In this document: positions 19,367 to 27,965 of the stretch, one piece after another
Layout of the letters: every line of letters begins with the position of its first letter
Numbering within the stretch: the first letter of the stretch is position 1
Assembly (NCBI RefSeq): GCF_019024285.1
Contig: NZ_WMKZ01000011.1
Location: forward strand, 48,396-112,395
Direction: 5' to 3'
DNA: 64,000 bases
From: Alkalihalobacterium elongatum
Lineage (GTDB): Bacteria; Bacillota; Bacilli; Bacillales; Bacillaceae_F
The notes under the pieces: generated by a model
The model's database searches: none
What the model saw: only the letters and a program-made list of their open reading frames with translations
Told to the model about the DNA's origin: nothing
Made by a program: the position numbers and the translations under genes

Positions 19367-19402
19367 ATATTAACAATAAATATTTTTTAAAGGAGAGTAA
19401 TT

Positions 19403-21520
19403 ATGAAAGCTCGAGATATTATGACCGTTTCATTCCAATCTTGTAATGTTAACACTTCATTGATTGATGCTTTTAAAATTTTTTCTAAATATAACTCCAA
19501 TATTATTTCTATCATTGACGAAGATAATATATTGATTGGAGTTCTTACAAAAAACAAATTAATTAACGCGATTTCAAATAATTACTCTCTTACTGATACA
19601 ATTAAACCATTTATTAATTTTAGTCCTATTTATGTAAATCCATGTTCTTCCATATTAACTACAAGAGAGAAGCTGTTACACCATATGATTGGTCATGCCC
19701 CAGTAGTTAACAAAAGAAAACAACCGATTGGCGTTATTTCAACTTCACAAATTTTATATGGTTACGAGAAGACTCTTGATTTAGTTCAATCACACCTTCA
19801 GCTTTTATTTAATAGTTTACAGTTCGGCTTGTTATCTGTAGATACAGATATGAATATTAACGCCATCAACCCTTTAGCAAAAGAAATTCTACAATTTAAG
19901 AAGGAGGATGACGACTCAAGTCTTTTACTGAATGAATACACAGTAATAAAAAATATGATTCAGTACGTACTCGTGAACCGTGAAAAACCACCTAAAAATA
20001 AAATATCTTTAAATGGTTATAGCTTTGTTGTAGACTGTTATCCATTATTTGAAAATAAAAAGTTAATGGGTGTCATGACGATCATTGATGACCTCACGAA
20101 TATCGAAGAAATAATTAAAGAATTACAAATTACAAAACAATGGGAGGAAAAGCTAAGAACCTTAGTAGAAACAGCTTATGATGCAATTGTTTTAGTTGAT
20201 GAAAATGGTTTAATCACAATGGCTAATAAGGGGTTTTGTGATCTTTTTTCTACGGCAGAAAATACAATAATCGGGCAACCCATCTTGAAGGAGTTCCCAG
20301 ATTTAGGGATTAAAGATGTTTTTGATATGAAGATACCACTCAGTGGAATTTCAAAACGGATTAATTCACAACAATGTTTAATATCTAATTTACCGATTTT
20401 AAACAATGGAGAATTAGTTGGTATTGTTTCAAAAATTACCTTTAGAGGGTTAAAACAACTTCAGGAGGCCATAAATGAAGCTAGTAATACAGAAGTAGCA
20501 CCTATACATAAAGACCAAAAAGAAAGTTTAGGAACAAGATATTCAATTGCAGATATAGTAGGATCCTCCCATCAAATAAAAAAAGCAAAAAAGGAAGCGT
20601 TTGCAGCTTCACAAAGTAGGTCAACAGTTTTACTAATTGGTGAAAGCGGGACTGGAAAAGAACTTTTCGCTCATGGTATTCATACCGCTTCTTCCCTTCC
20701 TGGGTCATTTATTAAAGTAAACTGTGCCGCTATACCAGGTGACTTATTAGAGTCAGAGTTTTTCGGTTATGATGAAGGTGCATTTACAGGTGCTAAAAAA
20801 GGAGGTAAGAAAGGTAAGTTTGAACTTGCACAAAACGGTACTTTATTTTTGGACGAAATTGGGGACATGCCCTTAAACCTGCAGTCAAAACTTTTACGTG
20901 TACTACAAGAAAAAGAATTTGAACCACTTGGAAGTCATAAGACTATTAAACTAGATATTAGAATCGTAGCCGCCACAAATAGAAATTTAGAGGAAATGAT
21001 AAAAGAAGGTACTTTTCGTGAAGATTTATATTACAGACTTAATATTCTAAGAATTAATATTCCTCCATTAAGAGAACGAAAAGAAGATATTAATGATATT
21101 ACAGACATAATTTTTGAAAGATTAAATCAAAATGGTTTTTACATTAAAGGGATTACATCTTCTGCATTAAACTTCATAAAGCAATATAATTGGCCTGGTA
21201 ACATTCGTGAATTACAAAATGTACTTGAACGTGCAGCAAACTTAAATATTAGTGGCTTTATTAATGTCTCTGAGTTACCCGAATATATTTTAGAGCACCA
21301 ACAGCACCCTGTAAAATTTATGATTGAGGATAGTAATGTTATAAAGGATAATTCATCTTTACAAACCACCAATAAGAGAAATGTCCCTATGCAAGAAAAA
21401 GACCTAATAATTAAAGCTTTAAATCAAGCACAAGGAAATAAGTCAAAGGCTAGTAAAATTCTAGGCATCAGTCGTACCTGGCTATATTCAAGGATTCGAA
21501 AATATAATATTAATGAGTGA
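19403..21520 (+). CDS. Sigma-54-dependent transcriptional activator (CBS-PAS-AAA-Fis)
   Basis: Enhancer-binding protein of 705 residues. A pair of CBS domains (about 5-120) begins with MKARDIMTVSFQSC, followed by two PAS-like regions (about 130-350), the AAA+ domain with Walker A GESGTGKE at 413-420, sigma-54 contact loop GAFTGA at 459-464 and Walker B LFLDEIGD, then a C-terminal Fis-type helix-turn-helix (NKSKASKILGISRTWLYSRI). The GAFTGA loop is intact, so it should drive sigma-54 promoters. CBS and PAS parts suggest sensing of a nucleotide/CoA-type ligand or small molecule. It is divergent from the thiolase operon; ATG follows AAAGGAGAG. Confidence 0.95.
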   Translation: MKARDIMTVSFQSCNVNTSLIDAFKIFSKYNSNIISIIDEDNILIGVLTKNKLINAISNNYSLTDTIKPFINFSPIYVNPCSSILTTREKLLHHMIGHAPVVNKRKQPIGVISTSQILYGYEKTLDLVQSHLQLLFNSLQFGLLSVDTDMNINAINPLAKEILQFKKEDDDSSLLLNEYTVIKNMIQYVLVNREKPPKNKISLNGYSFVVDCYPLFENKKLMGVMTIIDDLTNIEEIIKELQITKQWEEKLRTLVETAYDAIVLVDENGLITMANKGFCDLFSTAENTIIGQPILKEFPDLGIKDVFDMKIPLSGISKRINSQQCLISNLPILNNGELVGIVSKITFRGLKQLQEAINEASNTEVAPIHKDQKESLGTRYSIADIVGSSHQIKKAKKEAFAASQSRSTVLLIGESGTGKELFAHGIHTASSLPGSFIKVNCAAIPGDLLESEFFGYDEGAFTGAKKGGKKGKFELAQNGTLFLDEIGDMPLNLQSKLLRVLQEKEFEPLGSHKTIKLDIRIVAATNRNLEEMIKEGTFREDLYYRLNILRINIPPLRERKEDINDITDIIFERLNQNGFYIKGITSSALNFIKQYNWPGNIRELQNVLERAANLNISGFINVSELPEYILEHQQHPVKFMIEDSNVIKDNSSLQTTNKRNVPMQEKDLIIKALNQAQGNKSKASKILGISRTWLYSRIRKYNINE

Positions 21521-21545
21521 TTTTTTTATAAAGCTGTTCCGTAAA

Positions 21546-21770
21546 CTTGTTGTTATTGGACCGTTGAGCTTCACATTAAAGCGTTTAGAACCAAGCTTTC
21601 TCGCTTGATTCAGTGGGGGTTTTCCTTCATCCCCCACTGAATGTTAGTTAAACCAATCGGTTTGTTCCTCTGTCCGACACGAAGTGGGTCACACTTTGCC
21701 TTTTTTGCTTCCGCAAAGGCTTGAAGCGGGAGTCTTAGCGCCCGTTAAACGGGCTAAATACCTTCGCTCA
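21546..21770. repeat. Intergenic repeat copy R1
   Basis: Contains a hairpin with 12-bp arms ATTCAGTGGGGG / CCCCCACTGAAT followed by GTTAGTT, a GTGGGTCACAC segment and a tail AGTCTTAGCGCCCGTTAAAC. The left part (ATTGGACCGTT...GCTTCAC...AGAACCAAGC) matches the inverted element at 55923-56071. Degenerate copies occur at 26636, 31060 and 41770. No coding potential seen. Confidence 0.7.
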
Positions 21771-21771
21771 T

Positions 21772-21814
21772 AAAAAATCTTAGAGAGTTTACCTAATCGC
21801 TAAGATTTTTTTTT
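21772..21814. terminator. Bidirectional terminator
   Basis: Arms AAAAAATCTTAG / CTAAGATTTTTT, with T-runs on both strands. It separates the convergent activator gene (plus) and the nitronate monooxygenase-like gene (minus). Confidence 0.85.
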
Positions 21815-21843
21815 CTTATTCTTATACTTATCATTTTCCTTCT

Positions 21844-22803
21844 TCAGTTATTAGACAATTGAAAGTTTGTTGCTAGTAAGCTCCTTGCTTCTTGGGCAAT
21901 TCGTTTAACGATAGTTTCTGCACTTTCTAATTCATCTATTAAACTAGCAACTTGCCCACAACTAGCATAGCCACCTTTGATATCACCCTCAAACATTGCG
22001 AGCTTATTAAAAGTACCACGAACCTTAGGTAGAATATGTTCTAATGTCGGATTTTTTCTTTCTTCTTCTTGAACATGTTGAGAATACTCATTCTTTAATA
22101 CTCGTATTGGCCCTTTAACCAACCTTGTTAAAATTGTCGTAGAATCATCTTGAGCCTCAAGTATTGCTGCTTTAAAATGATCATGAGCTTCACACTCTTT
22201 TGTAGCAACAAACCTCGTACCTAGTTGGACTCCTTCTGCACCTAATACCATTGCCGCTACCATACTTCTCCCATTTACAATACCACCTGCAGCGACTATT
22301 GGGACTGAAACAGCTCGCTTAACTTGAGGAATGAGTGTAAACGTTGTTAATTCTGAAGGCCCATTACTCCCTCCAGCCTCAAAACCTTCACAAACTATAA
22401 TATCAGCCCCTAGTTTTTCGGCTTTTTCAGAATGAAGTGCAGTTGAAGTTAAAACTAGAGCCTTTAATCCATTATCTTTAATAAATGGGATTAGATCCTT
22501 TGGATTTCCAGCTCCTACACTTACAGCTGTTATTATGTTTTTGTACTTCTTTATAATTTCAAGATATGGAGTATAGTCAGTATGCTGACTAATTGGTATA
22601 TTTACTCCAAACGAATTATTTGTGGATTCTTTCGCTATTAAAATCTCTCTCTCAAAGCTTTCAGGTGACCGACCAGCTGAACCAACTTGACCGAATCCTC
22701 CACCGTTTGAAACTGCTGCTGCCAATAATCCATTTCCAACATAAGCAAGTCCTCCTTCAATAATCGGGACTTCTATTTCTAGCATTTCACATATCCGATT
22801 CAC
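21844..22803 (-). CDS. Nitronate monooxygenase/FabK-like FMN enzyme
   Basis: TIM-barrel FMN enzyme of 319 residues in the 2-nitropropane dioxygenase/enoyl reductase family. The N-terminal PIIEGGLAYVGNGLLAAAVSNGGG and the phosphate-binding VAAGGIVNGRSMVAAMVLGAEGVQLGTRF are characteristic. Start is GTG 22803 after GGTGGGAG. The family includes true nitronate monooxygenases and enoyl reductases, and sequence alone does not separate them; in this setting oxidation or reduction of an unsaturated intermediate is equally possible. Confidence 0.87.
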   Translation of the reverse strand: MNRICEMLEIEVPIIEGGLAYVGNGLLAAAVSNGGGFGQVGSAGRSPESFEREILIAKESTNNSFGVNIPISQHTDYTPYLEIIKKYKNIITAVSVGAGNPKDLIPFIKDNGLKALVLTSTALHSEKAEKLGADIIVCEGFEAGGSNGPSELTTFTLIPQVKRAVSVPIVAAGGIVNGRSMVAAMVLGAEGVQLGTRFVATKECEAHDHFKAAILEAQDDSTTILTRLVKGPIRVLKNEYSQHVQEEERKNPTLEHILPKVRGTFNKLAMFEGDIKGGYASCGQVASLIDELESAETIVKRIAQEARSLLATNFQLSNN

Positions 22804-22846
22804 GTATTGCTCCCACCTTTATCATTTTGTATTGTCTTACTTCTTT

Positions 22847-23168
22847 TTACCAAGCAGCTTCTAAAAGTGCAGTAATTTCTTTTGATAAATCTTGTGTATC
22901 CATAACAATGACATTCTTTTCTCCTTGAATATCCATAAGAATATCTTTTACTATATTAGGAATACTTTCTTTACTAACATTAAAATCTCTTAACTGATCA
23001 GGAATCTCCAAATCCTCAATTAAACCTTTTATGAGTGATGGTGCGATGCCGACTTTATCATTAATACTTCTATTTAGCTCTGTCTTACCTAATATCTCTG
23101 GGATCTGAGCTTTCTCCTTATACGTACGCGGGAGGAGAAATTCTATGACATGCGGTAGGATACTTCTA
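22847..23168 (-). pseudogene. Remnant of iron-containing alcohol dehydrogenase (C-terminal part)
   Basis: The minus strand encodes about 105 residues without a start codon, reading LPHVIEFLLPRTYKEKAQIP through to ITALLEAAW and a TAA stop. This matches the C terminus of the intact enzyme at 56137-57318 (LPHVMKFLLPRTYEEQAQIP ... ITHLLEAAW) over its whole length. The N-terminal three quarters, including the cofactor site and all iron ligands, is gone. It is a truncated duplicate, with no frameshift in the remaining piece. Confidence 0.88.
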
Positions 23169-23248
23169 TTCTCTTATACTCACCAGCCGATAATAAGGTC
23201 AACTATTAATTAGAAGTAACCTATGGATAGGATTAAGAACCATAAGAG

Positions 23249-23275
23249 AGGCTGACACTTTTCTAAGGTCAGCCT
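23249..23275 (-). terminator. Hairpin after the TRAP binding-protein gene
   Basis: Eight-bp arms AGGCTGAC / GTCAGCCT with an 11-base loop, followed on the minus strand by CTCTTAT. It begins 18 bases after the stop codon at 23293. Confidence 0.65.
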
Positions 23276-23292
23276 TATTGAGCGTGGGTTTA

Positions 23293-24393
23293 TTATTTTA
23301 ATTCCTCTAAAGCACGGTTGTAGAAGTCTTCTCCAAGAAGATCAATATTATTTTCAATTGCCGGTTTAACGGCTTCTCTGAATCTTTCTAGTTGCTCAGG
23401 GGTTAATTCGTGAATTTCTACTCCCTTTGCTTTCATATTTTCTAGTGCAGCTTCTTCTTGTTCGATTGCAAGATCTCTAGCAAATTGGACCATTCCATCT
23501 GCTGATTCTAAAACAACCTCCTGTAGGTCGGCAGGTAAACTTTCGTAGAAGTCATTATTGATAAATAAGATATATGGGAATAACACATGCTTTGTTAACG
23601 TCAGATATTTACTAACTTCATAAAATTGAGAATCAGACATTAATGGTACTGTTGTTGTTAGGCCGTCAATTGTCCCTTGTTGTAATGATGTGTACACTTC
23701 AGCAAATGTAATTGGAGTTGGATTACCACCCATTACTGATATTGTATCCATCAACACCGATGCTTGTGGCGTTCTTATATTTAAGCCTTTTAAATCATCT
23801 GGTTCAGTTAACGGATGACTGCTGTTAAGGATAGACAATGAACCGATATCATAATAACCTAAAATTTTTGTACCTGTAGCTTCTTCAAACTCTACTTTCA
23901 ATTCCTCCCCTATTGGACCTTCCATAAAGTCAAACAACTGTTTACGATCTTCAAATAGAAATGGGAAGTCATAAATATTAAAACCTTTAACTCCAGCAAT
24001 TTGTGCTGGGATAAACGGACCTGCACCGATCACTTGAGCTGTACCATCCTGTAATAGTTGAAGGTTTTCTTCATCAGAGGCTGATAAGGTTCCTCCTAAA
24101 TAAATTTCTACTTCTATTTTTCCTTTACTTTTCTCCTCTACTAACTCTTTAAACTTATGAAAACCAATCGCAACAAAATTATCAGCATTTACAACAGTTG
24201 GCAGTTTAATCGTATACGTTTGACCGTCGTCTGCTTTAGCATCATTCGGTTGTGCATCATTTGTGTCCGTTTGACCTTCGTTATCTTCTTGCTGACTCGA
24301 CCCCGTTTCAGTTGTACCCCCACACCCTGCTAGTGCAAGTAAAAGTATTACGAGTAAAATAGACCATACAACCTTTAATTTGTTTCTTGTCAT
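23293..24393 (-). CDS. dctP: TRAP transporter substrate-binding lipoprotein DctP (orphan)
   Basis: Extracytoplasmic C4-dicarboxylate-type binding protein, 366 residues, lipobox LAGC with lipidated Cys24 and an Asp/Gln-rich linker. The DctP core is clear (LKGLNIRTPQASVLMDTISVMGGNPTPITFAEVYTSLQQGTIDG), including the Arg that usually contacts the ligand carboxylate. No DctQ/DctM genes adjoin it, so it may work with the permease at 39850-41740. ATG follows GAGGAGGAAGG; a cre-like site lies 52 bases upstream. Confidence 0.92.
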   Translation of the reverse strand: MTRNKLKVVWSILLVILLLALAGCGGTTETGSSQQEDNEGQTDTNDAQPNDAKADDGQTYTIKLPTVVNADNFVAIGFHKFKELVEEKSKGKIEVEIYLGGTLSASDEENLQLLQDGTAQVIGAGPFIPAQIAGVKGFNIYDFPFLFEDRKQLFDFMEGPIGEELKVEFEEATGTKILGYYDIGSLSILNSSHPLTEPDDLKGLNIRTPQASVLMDTISVMGGNPTPITFAEVYTSLQQGTIDGLTTTVPLMSDSQFYEVSKYLTLTKHVLFPYILFINNDFYESLPADLQEVVLESADGMVQFARDLAIEQEEAALENMKAKGVEIHELTPEQLERFREAVKPAIENNIDLLGEDFYNRALEELK

Positions 24394-24444
24394 TTTACCT
24401 TCCTCCTCTATAAACTAAAAAAAATAAAAACACCACCCTTTGTG

Positions 24445-24458
24445 AGTAAACGCTTAAA
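24445..24458. promoter_or_regulatory. cre-like site upstream of orphan dctP
   Basis: Minus strand TTTAAGCGTTTACT differs from the sites at 8398 and 19140 mainly at the first bases. A TATAAT hexamer lies immediately upstream on the minus strand, so CcpA binding would cover the start site. Confidence 0.45.
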
Positions 24459-24599
24459 ATAATTATAGTAGGAAAATGTTTCAACTCTTCTTTATAGGCA
24501 TCTCGCAGTAAAGGCTTAAGTGGAAGCACGATGACTTCCAGCTCAAACCTTTTCCACATTAAATATTAGTACAACAAAAGGGTAATTTGTTCCTTAATT

Positions 24600-25352
24600 T
24601 TATTCAGAAAGTGTTCCACCATCTATAAAAAACGTTTGACCAGTGACATAATTGGCTGCATCTGAAACAAGATATAGAGCAATGGAAGAAATATCTGTTG
24701 GATCACCAAGCCTTCTTAGTGGAATAGCCTTGACTGCTCGTTCTACCCATTGTTTATTTTCCATTTCTGCCTTATTAATTTCAGTACTAATTAACCCAGG
24801 GGCAATGGAATTGACTAATATACCATTTTTAGCCCATTCTGCTGCCAGAGATTTTGTCAAATGAATGACTGCTGCTTTACTTGCTGTATATGGAGCAATT
24901 CGTTTATACGGCTTAACCCCACCTACTGATGAAATGTTAATGATCTTCCCATGATTTTGTTCAATCATAATTTTGGCAGCTTCTTGAGAACAGAAGAATA
25001 AGCCCTTAATATTAACATCGTAGATCATGTCCCAATCCTCTTCAGTGACTTCAGTAGCAGGCTTTGTTACATTTGCTCCAGCATTATTAATTAAAACATC
25101 TATTCTATTAAACTCTTTTATTGTCTTTTCAAACAATCCACGAATATCATCAAGGTTACCAACATCACAAGCAACCGCCAAGGCTTTAACACCATATTGC
25201 CTTACTTCTTCTGCTAATTCTTCACACACATATTGATTACGACTTGATATAACTACATTGGCGCCTTTAGAAGCAAAATCGCGGACCATTTGTGCACCTA
25301 TACCACGGCTGCCACCAGTAATAACGATTACTTTTCCTGTAAAGTCTTCCAA
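24600..25352 (-). CDS. SDR family oxidoreductase
   Basis: Short-chain dehydrogenase of 250 residues with TGGSRGIG at 12-19, NNAG at 89-92, Ser141/Ser142 and catalytic Tyr155/Lys159 (YTASK). It is the paralogue of the SDR at 1792-2550. Start is TTG 25352 after AAGGGGTGAG. It lies 32 bases downstream of an acyl-CoA dehydrogenase in a kinase/dehydrogenase/SDR module and could oxidise a 3-hydroxyacyl-CoA (the LvaD position in the Pseudomonas lva operon). Substrate is inferred from context. Confidence 0.9.
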   Translation of the reverse strand: MEDFTGKVIVITGGSRGIGAQMVRDFASKGANVVISSRNQYVCEELAEEVRQYGVKALAVACDVGNLDDIRGLFEKTIKEFNRIDVLINNAGANVTKPATEVTEEDWDMIYDVNIKGLFFCSQEAAKIMIEQNHGKIINISSVGGVKPYKRIAPYTASKAAVIHLTKSLAAEWAKNGILVNSIAPGLISTEINKAEMENKQWVERAVKAIPLRRLGDPTDISSIALYLVSDAANYVTGQTFFIDGGTLSE

Positions 25353-25384
25353 AATCTCACCCCTTTTCTCTGATGATCTAATAA

Positions 25385-26584
25385 TTAAACGAGTACGTCG
25401 CTATTGCGATTTTTATATTCTTTTAAATAGCGTTTAGCTACAACTACACGATGAACTTCGTCTGGACCGTCGTAAATATGTGCAGCTCTCGCTTCACGAT
25501 AAAACCCTTCTAATGGCGTATCTTTTGAATACCCTAATGATCCATGAACTTGAATCGCTCGACTAATAACATCATTTAATATTTTTGCTCCGTAAAACTT
25601 AATTAAAGCGATTTCTTTTCTTGCATCTCCACCTTCGTCCATCATCCAAGCCGCATGAAGCGTCATTAACCGACAAGCTGAAATTTCTGCTGCTGAATCT
25701 GCAATAAAGTTTTGAATCGTTTGGAAGTCAGCTAATGGTTTACCTCTTGTTTTTCTTTTGAGGGCGTAATCAAGCATTAAGTCAAAACTACGATTCATTA
25801 CACCTAACCAACGCATCGCATGTGTAATACGCCCAGGTCCTAAACGCATTTGAGCTAGTTTAAAGCCTTCGCCTTCTTTTCCTAAAATGTTTTCTTTTGG
25901 AATACGACAGTTGTTAAATTTAATTTCCCAGTGACCGCCTTCACTAAAATCACCCATCGTTCCAATATCTCGAATCATTTCAAAACCTGGTGTTCCCATA
26001 TCTACAAGAAACATCGTTGCACGTTCATGGGGAGCTGCATCTGGATTCGTAACTGCCATGACAATGGCAAACTGTGCTAACCCTGCATTACTAATAAACC
26101 ATTTCTCTCCATTAATGACCCACTCATTACCGTCTCTAACTGCGGTCGTTTGAATACCTGTTGGATCAGCACCTGATACATCACGTTCAGTCATCGCAAA
26201 GCATGAGCGTATTTCATCAGCTATGACTGGCTTTAAATATTTTTCAATTTGTTCAGGTGTTCCAGCTTTTAATAGAATTTCAGTATTTCCTGTGTCTGGT
26301 GCTGCTGTCCCAAATACACGCGGTCCAAGGACACTACTACCTAATATTTCATTTAATAGACCTAAAAACACATTTCCTAACCCTAAACCACCGATACTTT
26401 TTGGCAGATGAGCCGCCCATAAATTTTGGTCTTTTACTTTTTGCTGCAATGGCTTAAGAATTTCATTTGGCAGACCTACACCAGGAATAATGTGTTTTTC
26501 TGCAGGATACACATCCTCTTCCATAATCTTCCTTGCTTTTGCTAAAAGCTCTTCTTGTTCAATTGTTGGACTAAAATTATACAT
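25385..26584 (-). CDS. Acyl-CoA dehydrogenase family protein (ACAD10/11-like), second copy
   Basis: Acyl-CoA dehydrogenase fold, 399 residues, with FAMTERDVSGADPTGI, KWFISNAG and C-terminal [18 protein letters not shown]. The GPDEVHR ending again points to the ACAD10/11 branch. It differs substantially from the copy at 14007-15209, so it is an old paralogue and may prefer a different chain. An APH-type kinase lies just upstream. ATG follows AAAGGAGAG. Confidence 0.9.
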   Translation of the reverse strand: MYNFSPTIEQEELLAKARKIMEEDVYPAEKHIIPGVGLPNEILKPLQQKVKDQNLWAAHLPKSIGGLGLGNVFLGLLNEILGSSVLGPRVFGTAAPDTGNTEILLKAGTPEQIEKYLKPVIADEIRSCFAMTERDVSGADPTGIQTTAVRDGNEWVINGEKWFISNAGLAQFAIVMAVTNPDAAPHERATMFLVDMGTPGFEMIRDIGTMGDFSEGGHWEIKFNNCRIPKENILGKEGEGFKLAQMRLGPGRITHAMRWLGVMNRSFDLMLDYALKRKTRGKPLADFQTIQNFIADSAAEISACRLMTLHAAWMMDEGGDARKEIALIKFYGAKILNDVISRAIQVHGSLGYSKDTPLEGFYREARAAHIYDGPDEVHRVVVAKRYLKEYKNRNSDVLV

Positions 26585-26635
26585 ATTATATCTCTCCTTT
26601 TTATATTAAAATTGAGTTTTGATAAAGTAAAAACT

Positions 26636-26690
26636 TTCCTTAAGTGGGGGCAGTCATCCCCACTGAATGTTAGTTGAGGCCTACAGGAAG
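26636..26690. repeat. Intergenic repeat copy R2 (short)
   Basis: Contains AGTGGGGG...CCCCACTGAATGTTAGTT, the hairpin and following heptamer shared with R1 (21608-21649) and R3 (41775-41815). The rest of the repeat is missing. Confidence 0.65.
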
Positions 26691-26739
26691 TTATCACCCT
26701 CTTCATTTAGTTTCTTTTATTAAATAAATTAATTAACAA

Positions 26740-27804
26740 TTAAATCGTTTGTTTTTGACTAACTTCATAAGCATGAATCATTAAATTTTTAACTCTTACA
26801 TCAAATTCTGAAAATCGTTCATCCGATGTTTGGCCCATTTTCCACCTGTAGAAAATTTGTTGGAGTACAACAGCAAGTTTAAAGTAAGTAAACGCTAAAT
26901 AGTAATGTAAAGATGGAATATCTCGCCCTGTTTTTAATGAATACCTATGAATAAATTCGCTTCTTTTGATGAACCCAGGCATCGTCGTTACAGTTGGTAA
27001 ACTGTTTGTAAGAGTTTCTGGATCATCTTCTTCCATCCAATAGCCTAGGGCACCCGCTAAGTCAAATAACGGATCAGCAATGGTTGCAATTTCCCAGTCC
27101 AATACCGCTTCAATTTGAGTTAAATCCTTAGAAAGCAGCATATTGTTTAATTTATAATCATTGTGAATGATTGTAGCATCAGGTGATTTAGGAATATGAT
27201 GGACAAACCAGTTTGCTAGTTGTTCAAAATATGGAACTTCGTCTGTTTTAGAGCGTTCATACCTCTTAATCCATCCATAAACCTGCCTTTCTAAGAAACC
27301 ATCAGGATGGCCGAATCCTGACAATTCTACCTTTTTGTAATCTACTTGATGAAGCTGGGCTAATGCATCAACAACTTCATTTGAGATTGTTTCACATAAT
27401 TCCTTTGTAACCTTAACTCCTTGTGGGAATTGATCATTTAATACAATTCCTTTTTTTCTTTCCATTACATAAAAAGGGACACCAATGATGGATTTGTCTT
27501 CGCAATAAATATAAGGTTTAGGGACCAATTGATAGGCTGGGTATAACCGTTGTAGAAATTCAGACTCTCGTTTCATGTCATGAGCTTTCGGTGGAAGGGG
27601 GCCAGATGGCGGACGGCGCATAACGGCCTCCCAATCCCCACAACGAATTAAATAGGTTAAGTTTGAAACCCCTGTCGGAAATTGCTTCACCTCAAGCGGA
27701 CCAGTTGGTATACCTTCAATAACCACTTCTAAATATTGTTTTAGTGCGGTCTGATCAAAGTCTTCACCTTTTCGAATTTCTATCGTTTCACTATATTGCT
27801 CCAT
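26740..27804 (-). CDS. APH-type phosphotransferase (ACAD10/11 N-domain/LvaA-like kinase), second copy
   Basis: Kinase of about 354 residues, clearly homologous along its length to 15294-16373. Catalytic loop HNDYKLNN and metal site VLDWEIATIADP are intact, as are GDWEAVMRRPP and PPKAHDMKRE. Start ATG 27804 has AAGGTG eight bases upstream; the GTG at 27813 overlaps that site. It leads a kinase-dehydrogenase-SDR transcript and has a TetR-type palindrome 49 bases upstream. By analogy to ACAD10/11 and LvaA it would phosphorylate the hydroxyl of a hydroxyacyl-CoA. Confidence 0.88.
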   Translation of the reverse strand: MEQYSETIEIRKGEDFDQTALKQYLEVVIEGIPTGPLEVKQFPTGVSNLTYLIRCGDWEAVMRRPPSGPLPPKAHDMKRESEFLQRLYPAYQLVPKPYIYCEDKSIIGVPFYVMERKKGIVLNDQFPQGVKVTKELCETISNEVVDALAQLHQVDYKKVELSGFGHPDGFLERQVYGWIKRYERSKTDEVPYFEQLANWFVHHIPKSPDATIIHNDYKLNNMLLSKDLTQIEAVLDWEIATIADPLFDLAGALGYWMEEDDPETLTNSLPTVTTMPGFIKRSEFIHRYSLKTGRDIPSLHYYLAFTYFKLAVVLQQIFYRWKMGQTSDERFSEFDVRVKNLMIHAYEVSQKQTI

Positions 27805-27852
27805 TACTTTCACACCTTATAATAAAGTTTATTTTCATAAGAGAAATCGTAA

Positions 27853-27868
27853 AAACAAACAGTTGTTT
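27853..27868. promoter_or_regulatory. TetR-type palindrome, site A
   Basis: AAACAAACAGTTGTTT fits AAACAAA-NN-TTTGTTT with one mismatch; 49 bases upstream of the kinase ATG. Confidence 0.6.
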
Positions 27869-27965
27869 TATTTTTGCGCATTAAAATTACTAGACTCTTA
27901 ACTTTTATCGCTTTCTTTTCATAATAGAATGAAGATTTTCTAACATTAATTCTGCTTAGATTTAG

